Shown here in pieces: positions 1 through 12,400 of a stretch of DNA of 64,000 nt. The notes under the pieces are model-generated. The model was not told the origin of the DNA and did not search any database. It saw nothing but the letters and a program-made list of their open reading frames with translations. The position numbers and the translations under genes are program-made. Source of the stretch: Apostichopus japonicus (Eukaryota; Echinodermata; Holothuroidea; Aspidochirotida; Stichopodidae); the NCBI RefSeq assembly GCF_037975245.1, contig NC_092572.1, positions 1,031,501-1,095,500 of the forward strand, given 5' to 3'. Every line of letters starts with the position of its first letter. Positions within the stretch are counted from its first letter, which is position 1.

Positions 1-336
1 TTAATTCATTTGCTCTTGTGAGGTTGAGACAAGCCTAAAAGCTAAGAAGCCACAATTAATACTCGGTTTCTCTAGAAGCTGGGAAGATGAACAAGAGACT
101 CATTAATAGCTTAAATCACTGAGACCTGGAACAGTATATTTTGAAAGATCTCTACTTTTAATATTGTTGATGTTATCTACATCTGTTCAAGGTCTTCATC
201 AGTTACTTAAGTTATCTTGTGTAGATCACTTTTAGATCTTCTGTAGTTGCGTATGCTATAACATTCCATTGTGGGACATGCCACTCGAGCCACACATGCC
301 ATTCGTGCCCTCAAATCAATATTTAGTGGATTGTGA

Positions 337-431
337 ATGTTGCTTAGAAAGCTGAAAATGGTCATGGAGAAGGGAAAAGTTCTTTGCCGGGATCGTTACA
401 AGCCTATCAGGAAGAAGTCCAGTTCTACTGG
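337..431 (+). CDS. UBASH3: Tentative first coding exon of UBASH3
   Basis: An open frame begins at ATG 337 directly after an in-frame TGA at 334; further in-frame ATGs lie at 358 and 364. It ends in a GTAAAT donor at 432 in phase 2, matching the phase 2 start of the next recognised exon. The peptide is basic (CRDRYKPIRKKSSSTG), loosely resembling the basic N-terminal segment of vertebrate UBASH3B. It does not contain the first UBA helix, so an exon between here and 2336 may be missed or absent. Which ATG is used cannot be decided. Confidence 0.4.
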
Positions 432-3400
432 GTAAATTAAATAAAATTAATTCATTCATATATTATATTACCTACTGTAGAATTTTGGTTTCAAAATTCC
501 TGATTTAAGTGACAAGTAAGATATAGTGACTTGATGTTTGTGTCTGTGGGTTTTGTATTTGTCTGTATGTGTAGTTGTATCTAAAAAGTCTGCTTCCACC
601 TTGAGTCCTATTGCAGTCTTTACATTGCCTTGCTATAGTATACAAACCTGAAGATGCAGCATGTACATTGCCTTGCTATAGTATACAAACCTGAAGATGC
701 AGTCTGTACATTGCCTTGCTATAGTATACAAACCTGAAGATGCAGTCTGTACATTGCCTTGCTATAGTATACAGTACAAACCTGAAGATACAGTATGTAC
801 ATTGCCTTGCTATAGTATACAAACCTGACAATGCAGTCTGTACATTGCCTTGCTATGGTATACAAACCTGAAGATGCAGTCCGTACATTGCCTTGCTATA
901 GTATACAAACCTGAAGATGCAGTCTGTACATTGCCTTGCTATAGTATACAAACCTGAAGATGCAGTCTGTACATTGCCTTGCTATAGTATACAGTACAAA
1001 CCTGAAGATACAGTCTGTACATTGCCTTGCTATAGTATACAAACCTGACAATGCAGTCTGTACATTGCCTTGCTATAGTATACAAACCTGAAGATGCAGT
1101 TTGTACATTGCCTTGCTATAGTATACAAACCTGTCAATGCAGTCTGTACATTGCCTTGCTATAGTACACACACATGAAGATGCAGTCTGTACATTGCCTT
1201 GCTAAAAGTAGTATACAAACCTGAAGTTGCAGTCTGTGCATTGCCTTGTTATAGTACTGTACCTGATACTCATAGAAATTATTGAGGAAGGTTTTATACC
1301 TTATCTTACACATACATTTTCAAACATGAAATCATTGTCAGTAGAGAATATAATTTATTTATTATAGCATCCAATATGTCATTTCTTGAAAATCGTGATA
1401 CACGAGGGTAAACAATTTTTCCAGGTACCCGGATACCCGACGGGTAACGGCCCTCGGGTACCCGGTTCCTGAATTTTGAACCTGTGTAAACACTAGTACC
1501 TTGATACTCATCATACCTTGGTACTCTTAATACTCATAGTACCTTGGTACTCATATTAATTGGTACACATATTACCTTGATACTCATAGTACCTTGATAC
1601 TAATAGAACCTTGATACTCATAGTACCTTGATACTAAAAGTACCTTGGTACTCCTAATACCTTGATGCTCATAGTGCCTTGATACTCATAGTACATTGAT
1701 ACTCATAATACCTTGATACTCATAGTACATTGATACTCATAGTACCTTGATACTCATAGTACCTTGATACTCATATTACCCTTGATACCCATATTACAGT
1801 GCCTTAGTACTCATAGTACCATGGTACACATACTACCATGGTACACTTCGTACCTTGATAGTTGATACTCATAGTACCTTGATACCCATAGTACCTTGAT
1901 ACTCATAGTACCTTGATACTGTTAGTACCTCTGTACACTTACAGTAGTACCTTTATATCCCTAATACCTTGATACTCATAGTACCTCGTACTCATCAGTA
2001 CCTTGATACTGTGTGACTGATGGGATGTATGTAAGGTTAAAACTATATTGACTGTGACTGTACCTAATGTGCATTAAAGGCTACTGTGTTTGATTCTGAC
2101 ATCCCCCTACTACTGTATAATATGATCGTATATTTCTTGCTCTTGCATCCATGGATAAATTCTTTTCCAAGAAGAACAGTGGTCTCTCTGTTATTACACA
2201 GATGGTGAAGATTAAATGGTACTGGTGTCAAGACTCTGAAAATTATATTTTTCTAATTTGGCATTGTAGGTCTTAATTATATTTGCAGATTTCTTCTCTC
2301 ATGACATTTTGGTATCTTTTCCTTTTGGTTTTCAGGGAAAAGGCTCTGTCAGCAACTGGGCATCAAGACATTCAGCTTGCATCTGATTGGTTAGTATAAA
2401 ATCATGTTTATTTAGCTTGCATCTGATTGGTTAGTATACGGTCATGTTTATTCAGCTTGCATCTGATTGGGTTGGTAAACATAATTATTCAATTTCTATT
2501 TAAAGGCTGAAGTTGATGAAACTAAAAGATGTTAGACTGTGATGATATATTGGTAATTAATGTAATAGTTTTGCTTCTCTTTGATGAATACATCAGAACT
2601 TAACAAATGTGATATTGCACTAAGAGCTTTGCTGTCATAGGCCCTAGCTCTCTCCCCTCTCGGCTCTCCCCCTCCTTCCCCTTTCAAACAAGAAAAAAAG
2701 GGACCTTACATATGCCTGGAAATTTTGCATTGTCCCTTTTAGTATTCTAGTCATAGCTATCTTTTGTGTTCTCTTATTCAAAATGATAAATCATAGATTT
2801 AATTGTTCTATGATAAATTAATATTATACCTTATATCAAGCAGGATACTGTAAGAATGCCGGTAAAGCAGTCCCTAGTAAACACAGAGAAAAGCAGGGTG
2901 GGGTGAGTTATGGTTGGGCCTAACCCTAAACAACAGGGAGGACAAGTTAGGGTTAGGCTTAACCCTTAAACAACAGGGTGGGGCATGTTAGGGATTTCCC
3001 TAAACCTAACCCTAAACAGTAAGGTGGGGCAATTTATGGTAAAGGACTTACCCTAAACAGCAGGGAGGGGCATGTTAGGGTTAGGCCTAACTCTAACCCT
3101 AAACAGCCGGGAGGGAGATTAAGGGTTAGGGTTAGGCCTAACCCTAATCCTGAATAGCAGGGTGGGGCATGTGTTAGGGTGTGGCCTAACCCTATTAAAC
3201 CCTTAACAGCAGGGAGGGAGAGTTAGGGTTAGGCCTAATCCTAACCTTAAACAGTAGGTTGGGCGAGTGAAATGTTCTGTTTTCAATGTTCATTGTTCAT
3301 CATGTCTGTCAATTTTCAAGCCAAAAATAAATTACTGCAGTGATCATTGCGGCCAAGAGCCAGGAGCAGATCAGACCAACTGAGGTCTCCTTTGATTTAA

Positions 3401-6400
3401 AAAAAAAATATAAAAAATTACCTACTTTAAATTGAACTTTGCTAAATATATAAAAAAAACCTGAAGGATTGCTTACATATTAACACCCCTGTGTCTTACT
3501 GCAAGGTATTCCAAGGTATAAATTTCTATTATTTTATGATGATTCCATATTCTTCTACACCATGACTTTATTGAACATTGCAGCCCTTACAGACCAATTG
3601 TTTTGTATGACAATATTTAGGCCTTCACAACAGAATAGGGACACCCTCATACATGTATGGGTGGCAGGGGGGGGGGTCAGTCAGTATCACATCTATTCAT
3701 TTGTCCCTGGATATAGAAACTATACTGGTATAGATGTATTAAGTCTCAACTGAGCATCTTTGTGTTTCATGTAGGTACTTTGCAAGAGTAGATGGTATCC
3801 TGAGTTCTCTTGTCAGGTTCAAATAATGTAACACTTTAAGAAAGTTTTCATAAACAAGAATTTTCCTAACTCCGAAAAACACAGTGAGACACTTTGTGGG
3901 TAGAAAAATGAAGGAAGGCCATTAGGGCCAGTGAGGGTGTACAGTGTTAAAAGTTTACCAGGGCATTCTAGACACGGTAGAATGTGGTGCATAGGTTGTG
4001 GGGAGACAGGTAAGTGGGTCACTCGTAAATATATAAACCAGTAAGTTTTATAATGTACATGTTACTGTATGTATGTTACTGTATGTTACATGTTACTGTA
4101 TAAACATGTACATGTTACTGTATGTTACATGCTACTGTATGTTATAACTGTATGTATGTTACATGTTACTGTATGTATGTTACTGTATGTATGTTACATG
4201 TTACTGTATGTATGTTACTATATGTATGTTACTGTATGTATGTTACATGTTACTGTATGTATGTTACTGTATGTATGTTACATGTTACTGTATGTATGTT
4301 ACTGTATGTATGTTACATGTTACTGTATGTATGTTACTATATGTATGTTACTGTATGTATGTTACTATATGTATGTTACTATATGTATGTTACTGTATGT
4401 ATGTTACTGTACTGTATGTATGTTACTATATGTATGTTACATGTTACTGTATGTATGCTTGTACTAGATAGTGTGGATGCTCAACTCATACATGTTAGTG
4501 TGTCTTAGGAATAGTATTGGCACACAACATTATCGAACACACTTAGAAAATCGTACCCACTGTTTGAATACCATAGCACTGACTACATACAGTAACTAGA
4601 CATCCTGAAATTAACTCTATATAGTCAAACATAGTCTTGTTCCTCATTATAACATAACTTGTAACTTTCCCCGTTTTGTAATGTTCTATATATTGAGTAC
4701 TTGTACAGTAAGTTATTAATGTTTGAACGATTTAAAGCAATATTTAAACCATTGCAGGAAAATTATCGGCAAAACTTATTGAAAGAGAAAGATAATGTTT
4801 GACTAGAATTATATTGGAAACCTTTGCACTATGTAATGTTTTAGTAAATGATTTAACTGATTTAGATGGTGTCACATAAATAAATACAGGTTTGGTATTC
4901 TATGGACATGAAGCATTCCAAGATTGATATCTGACATTTATTATGAGTATACTTCCTGCTGCTGCAACCATGGTTTATATGATGATGTGAGCATTCGTAT
5001 GGTAGCTAGGATATCATGGTGCCACTGTAAACCAGGACTTTGTTATTCATTTACTCTGCAAACAAAGAAGGAAGTAATGCCTTTGACGAGAAAGAAAAGT
5101 GAAGGAAATAAATATGAGCCACGAGTTGTTACTATAAATAAGAAGTGATGTAAATACCATCCATAGAAATATGCTGCACAAATCATGCGTGTAATTTTCA
5201 TACATAGAAGGATATGAAACTACATTTTTGGGTACTTCTAGTAAAAATATGTATTAATTAATGATTAAGTCAAATACCTTTGTGGGGTTTTTACAGCAAC
5301 CAAGTTATTAACTTTTGAGTTATTAACTTTTTTGTGTGTGCAGAATATGTATTAATGAGGGGTAAAAGCAGTAGGGAAAACTTATTGGAATTCATTTACA
5401 TTGCAAAATGGGGAAAATGGGAACAAAATGGGGACATTGAAATGGGGACTTGAATAGTTACAAGTTGTTACTTCATGCTATAGATATTGTTATATCTAGT
5501 ACAGTAGCATTGTTTGATAAATAGGTTGTTGATCAAAATGTTGTATAGAAAAAAGTAGTTTATTTTCGGATATTTGTGGTTTTCTTTGAAGATAATATTT
5601 TTGTAACCTTGGAAAACTAGTCCAATGACAATCATAATACACTTCGGTATATACTGTGTTGTATTAAATAATTTTGGGTTAAATACACAGATTACACTCA
5701 TTTTACCAGCAGGGATTGTGAATAGCTGCTGCAACAGGAAATGGTATCTTCCGCACCTCACATCCTGACAAGGTACACTATGCTGTATGTGTGTGTAAAA
5801 GATCATACCTCACCACTGTACAGACACTGTATACTGTAACATTGCCTCTGTGTGTGTAGGACAGCTCTAGGTGCACCATAGCTACAGTACTATACAGTAC
5901 GTGCTGGTAGAAATGGACCAAGTGTATCTTCAATATATACTGCATTAATACTGACTATAATAACACATATCAAGTCCTAGCTGGGTTAAACAAGAAATCC
6001 ATTCACTCATGAAGTGACCCACATATTATATGTTAATAACAAGACTTTTACAGGTGTTCCTTGTGAATGAAATAGTTCTAATGGTTTATGCTACTTCATA
6101 ATGGATAGGTGTGTAACTCAGTACACACAGCTATTGTGCATTTTATCAGTACACTCACACCTACCTATAACTACATCAGAAGAATAAATGAGTGCCATTT
6201 ATATTTACTCACTGCAACTGAAATTACATCAAAGAAAGATCAGGTAATTTTTCCAGTTATTTGTGTCCTTTGTCATTTATACTGGGTCAATTGGAATATA
6301 TGCTGCAATAAATCAACATATGTGTTTACAAATACAGCTACGGTTATTTGCATACTGCATACATGTGTGTACATAATACAGTAATTCACATACTGTATGT

Positions 6401-9400
6401 ATGTAAATAATACAGCTACAGTAATTCACATACTGTAAGCATGTCCATAATACAGCCACAGTAATTCACATCCTCTATGTATACATAATACAGCTATATA
6501 GTTCATATACTGTATGTGTGAACATAATACAGCTAAAGAAATTCACATACTGTATGTGTGTACGTACAGCTACAGTAATTCACATGTATGTATACGTGTA
6601 CATAATACAGTAATTCACATACTGTATGTGTGTACATAATACAGTAATTCACATACTGTATGTGTGTACATAATACAGTAATTCACATACTGTATGTGTG
6701 TACATAATACAGTAATTCACATACTGTATGTGTGTACATAATACAGTAATTCACATACTGTATGTGTGTACATAATACAGTAATTCACAACATACTGTAT
6801 GTGTACTTACGACAGCTATTTTGCACTCTGTGAGATTGATCTTGACTAATTGGGTTTGGTTCCAGATGTCATTTTAAGGGTAGTAAAATAATAAAAATGA
6901 ATGTGAGTATATATGTTCTTATGTCCAACATTTAAATTTGAAGACATAAAAGCTCGACATTTGCTGTATAACTTTTGGCATCTATGACATCATACTGCTT
7001 AGATGCAAGTTGCCTTGATCTAATATTTTAGTGATATATATTTATGTGTGTTTTTATACTGTATCTAAAATATGCATATAGCGGACTTTATAATAAACAA
7101 TATGCCTACTGTTTAAACATTTTAATAATATTGCTGATTAGGACATGCAGTGATCAGTATATCAATCATCTAGAACCTACTGTTGGTTTAGTGAGGGATG
7201 GTGGGGGTGGGGGTGCTGAGGGTGACGTTGGCTTTAAACTAACATATTTTTAAAGCTGGCAGTAAGCTGATTAGGACATGCAGTGAACGGTATATTGATC
7301 ATCAATATCCTACTTATGGTTTGGTGAGGGATGGTGGGGGGGAGGGTGCTTGGAAGTGACTTGGCTTACACATAGTTTTACAGCTGGCAGTCAGCTGATT
7401 AGGACATACAGCGAAAGGTATATCGCTTATGAAGCTGTGCTGCGTGTAAACAAATCAATCAATTAAAGAACACTTAAGGAATTCTCATAGGAAGATGTGC
7501 TGCGTGTAAACAAATCAATCAACTAAAGAACATGTTAGGAATTCTCATAAGAAGCTGTGCTGCGTGTACAGTAAACAAATCAGTCAATTAAAGAACACGT
7601 CAGGAATTCTCATAGGAAGCTGTGCTGCGTGTAAACAAATCAATCAATTCAAGAACTTGTTAGGAATTCTCATAAGAAGCTGTGCTGCAAGTAAACAAAT
7701 CAGTCAATTAAAGAACACTTAAGGAATTCTCATAGGAAGATGTGCTGCATGTAAACAAATCAATCAACTAAAGAACATGTCAGGAATTCTCAAAGGAAGC
7801 TGTGCTGCGTGTACAGTAAACAAATCAATCAATTAAAGAACACGTTAGGAATTCTCATAGGAAGCTGTGCTGCGTGTAAACAAATCAATCGAACAAGTTA
7901 GGAATTCTCATAGGAAGCTGTGCTGCGTGTAAACAAATCAATCAATTAAAGAACACGTTAGGAATTCTCATAGGAAGATGTGCTGCAAGTAAACAAATCA
8001 ATCAATTAAAGAACATGTCAGGAATTCTCATAAGAAGCTGTGCTGCGTGTAAACAAATCAATCAATTAAAGAACACGTTAGGAATTCTCATAGGAAGATG
8101 TGCTGCAAGTAAACAAATCAATCAATTAAAGAACATGTCAGGAATTCTCATAAGAAGCTGTGCTGCGTGTACAGTAAACAAATCAATCAATTAAAGAACA
8201 CGTTAGGAATTCTCATAGGAAGCTGTGCTGCAAGTAAACAAATCAGTCAATTAAAGAACACGTTAGGAATTCTGATAGGAAGCTGTCCTGCGTGTAAACA
8301 AATCAATCAATTAAAGAACACGTTAGAAATTCTCATAGGAAGCTGTCCTGCGTGTAAACAAATCAATCAATTAAAGAACACGTCAGGAATTCTAATAGGA
8401 AGCTGTGCTGCAAGTAAACAAATCAATCGATTAAAGTACACGTCAGGAATTCTCATAGGAAGCTGTGCTGCGTGTACAGTAAACAAATCAATCGATTAAA
8501 GAACACGTCAGGAATTCTCATAGGAAGCTGTGCTGCAAGTAAACAAATCAATCGATTAAAGAACACGTCAGGAATTCTCATAGGAAGCTGTGCTGCAAGT
8601 AAACAAATCAATCGATTAAAGAACACGTCAGGAATTCTCATAGGAAGCTGTGCTGCAAGTAAACAAATCAATCGATTAAAGAACACGTCAGGAATTCTCA
8701 TAGGAAGCTGTGCTGCAAGTAAACAAATCAATCGATTAAAGAACACGTCAGGAATTCTCATAGGAAGCTGTGCTGCAAGTAAACAAATCAATCGATTAAA
8801 GAACACGTCAGGAATTCTCATAGGAAGCTGTGCTGCAAGTAAACAAATCAATCGATTAAAGAACACGTCAGGAATTCTCATAGGAAGCTGTGCTGCAAGT
8901 AAACAAATCAATCGATTAAAGAACACGTCAGGAATTCTCATAGGAAGCTGTGCTGCAAGTAAACAAATCAATCGATTAAAGAACACGTCAGGAATTCTCA
9001 TAGGAAGCTGTGCTGCAAGTAAACAAATCAATCGATTAAAGAACACGTCAGGAATTCTCATAGGAAGCTGTGCTGCAAGTAAACAAATCAATCGATTAAA
9101 GAACACGTCAGGAATTCTCATAGGAAGCTGTGCTGCAAGTTAACAAATCAATCGATTAAAGAACATGTTAGGAATTCTAATAGGAAGCTGTCCTGCAAGT
9201 AAACAAATCAATCAATCAAAACTAGCCGCATCAACTGATTCAGATAGATACAATACAATCTCATTGTACTAAACATATAAACTGTGATTTGTTAACATAG
9301 ATTTTTGTTGAGCTGTTTCTGCTGATTGCAAAGCCAACCATATTTGGCCTCATATTATTGTTATGTAACTGGGATATTGTGCACAGTTAAACTATTAATT

Positions 9401-12400
9401 TATTAGAATTTCTCTTTCACTCATTTTAGTTCCGAAAGTGATGTTTCTTTTTTTTTTTAACTGCTGGTGATTTTTGTGTTAGTAACAGCAGCTAGACTAA
9501 AGGTTTCTCCGTCTCCTTGCATATCTATGTCTGAAGTTAAATTTTGTTTTTACAAGAAACTAAATTTGTATTCATTACCATTAATTACTATAATGTTACA
9601 TCCTCGAGTAACGAGCTTAATTTGTGTTATTTTGTTAACAAAGTCTTTGTCTCTACGATCTTCTGTCTTATAGGCTTCTAAATCATATGGAAGATCCTTT
9701 ACTGGACAAGGAGTTACCAAGAGAGTATGTACTGTATGCATGTGCTGTTGGTTCCCTCGGAGAAGATCTAGACAACTACTGGAACTCAACATTAGCAAAA
9801 TGTGGACGTAATGGGGCACATACCCTACTACCACACATTACACTCTGTTCATTCTTTACTGTAAGTGTATATCTCACATCTACAATGTGCAGTCCTTTAC
9901 CATATTCACATATCAACCTTATTCATTCTAATTACTGTAAGTATCACACCAAAACCATCTCCATACTTTACTGTATACACATCAACCATGTTAATGCTTT
10001 ACTGTAAGTATCACACACCAAGTATAACACCTTAACCATGTTCATTCTAATTACTATAGAGTATCACACCAAAACCATCTCCATACTTTACTGTAAGTAT
10101 ACACATCAACCATGTTTATTCTTTACTGTAAGTATCACACACCAAGTATAACACATCAACCATTTTCATTTCTAATTACTATAAAGTATCAAACCAACAC
10201 CATCTTATTACTGTACTGTAAGTATACACATCAACCATGTTAATGCTTTACTGTAAGTATCACACACCAAGTATAACACCTTAACCATGTTCATTTCTTA
10301 GTACTATAAAGTAAATAGTTTAGATTACTCTCACCAACAGGTTAACTTTCATGATGTGTCTGTTCGCAAGGAACACCGTTCTCTCTCTACAGACTTATAC
10401 ACCAAGCCCACAGACACACACCAGTATCTCCATTCTTCAAGCTGCCATCCCCATCACTGCAAGTCTGGAATTGCCTACAGTCAAGCACTTCGTCTTTGTC
10501 GCATTTGCTCTAACAATTCCTCTTTCATTCGCCATACAGATGCTTTGGAAAAACACCTTACTGCCAGGGGCCATAGTGCCAGAAGGGTGCGTGAGGCCAT
10601 TCAGAGAGTCCGATCCCTATCCAGATCATCTACTTTGGCAGTGAAGGACAAAAAGGGACGAGATTGCGACAACAAGCTGCCCCTGGTTGTTACTTTCCAC
10701 CCAAATCTTCCTCCTCTTCAGCAAATCACCTCTAACACCCACAACATTCTCCTCACTTCAGATAGACTCCAACGAGCCGTCCCTGAAAAACCCTTCCTCG
10801 CCTACAGACGACCCTGCAGACCTACGAGACTTTCTTTTGCCTGCTGCTGTTCCACCTCTAACTTCTAACCCTACACCCATTCAGCTTGGTACTTTCAAAT
10901 GTGATCGTACTTCGAGATGCATCATCTGCAGCCCCCACATTGTTGAATCCAATTCCATCACCAGCCACAGCATGCAACTCACACACAAGACTAAGGGTCA
11001 CATCACTTGCACAACCACTAATGTCATATATCTGATCTCTTGTAGAGTTTGCGGCATCCAGTAAGTTGGCGAAGCCAAAACCACCCTCAAGAAGCGATTC
11101 TATGGTCACAGATCCACAGTCAACACCATGAAGACTGGGACCCCAGTTGGAGAACACTTAAATCTTCCCAACCATACCATTAACGACATGTCCCTACAGG
11201 GGATTGAATCCTTAGGTAGCCGTCCTGACCTAGTGCGAATCAGCAGAGTCAGGCTGTGGATGCAACGCCTTTGCACCATTCAACCTCATGGGCTCAACAT
11301 TCAGGAAGGACATGACTAACTTTTCTTCTGTCCCTCATCTTCTCCCCTTGTTCCCTCCCCCCCCCACTTCACTCCTCCTCTCATAGCTCTCTTCCACCCT
11401 TTTTTCTCCACACCTTTCTGTCTTTGTCCTTCTCCAGTTTATTCCCTACCCCCTTCCCTTAATCCTCTCTTTGTCTATCCACTGTTTATCTCCTACCTCT
11501 CCTCTTCCCCTGTAGGTTTCTTTTTTTCTTCTCTCCATCCCTTGTCTACTAATCCTCTTACATCTATCTCTTTGTGTTCACCATGCTCATTAACCTGTCT
11601 GTATTCTGTGCGTGTTTTTGTCCCTTCTGTTACTGTTACTTGTCATTTAGCCTTTGAAGAAAATCCTGCTACTGTAGGATCTAAACGTCAGGCCAACTTA
11701 CTTTTACACATACTATAAAGTATTACACCAAAACCATCTCCATACTTGACTGTAAGTATACACATCAACCATGTTAATGCTCTACTGTAAGTATCACACA
11801 CCAAGTATAACACATCAACCATGTTCATTCTAATTACTGTAAGTATCACACCAAAACCATCTCCATACTTTACTGTAAGTATACACATCAACCATGTTAA
11901 TGCTCTACTGTAAGTATCACACACCAAGTATAACACATCAACCATGTTCATTCTAATTACGGTAAGTATCACACCAAAACCATCTCCATACTTGAGTGTA
12001 AGTATACACATCAACCATGTTAATGCTTTACTGTAAGTATCACACACCAAGTATAACACATCAACCATGTTCATTCTAATTACTGTATCACACCAAAACC
12101 ATCTCCATACTTTACTGTAAGTATACACATCAACCATGTTAATGCTCTACTTTAAGTATCACACACCAAGTATAACACATCAACCATGTTCATTCTAATT
12201 ACTGTATCACACCAAAACCATCTCCATACTTTACTGTAAGTATACACATCAACCATGTTAATACTTTACTGTAAGTATCACACATGTTGATAATAACAAT
12301 GGTACCACTTACTTAAAATAACACCATCTTCATCACATTGCATCAGTCTCAACACATTAACAGGGAATGAGTTGCCATGAACCTGCAGGCTGTATCCTGT

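Larger units (their letters stand above)
10314..11710 (+). mobile_element. 5'-truncated Penelope-like retroelement
   Basis: Encodes the last part of a reverse transcriptase and a GIY-YIG endonuclease, followed by a T/C-rich 3' part ending near GAAGAAAATCCTGCTACTGT. It is inserted inside a minisatellite. TACTATAAAGTA occurs at both flanks (10302-10313 and 11711-11722), a candidate target-site duplication, although similar words occur in the array units themselves. Penelope-like elements are usually 5'-truncated like this one. Confidence 0.85.

Noticed and set aside
2870-3270. Chromosome end
   Set aside because: The telomere words are in both orientations and embedded inside a gene.
4069-4508. 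Three overlapping Cys/Tyr/Val-rich frames
   Set aside because: Low-complexity TACTGTATGTATGT array, open in every frame.
8472-9143. A 223-residue open frame on plus and a 222-residue one on minus
   Set aside because: Both are translations of the same 60-bp minisatellite; the unit is a multiple of three with no stop word.
7430-9215. CRISPR-like direct repeats
   Set aside because: There are no unique spacers; the whole 60-bp unit repeats, and the host is an animal.
10858-11157. Minus-strand frame of 99 codons
   Set aside because: Shadow of the Penelope-like endonuclease frame on the plus strand.
11688-12137. Minus-strand frame of 149 codons
   Set aside because: Lies wholly in the 120-bp minisatellite.
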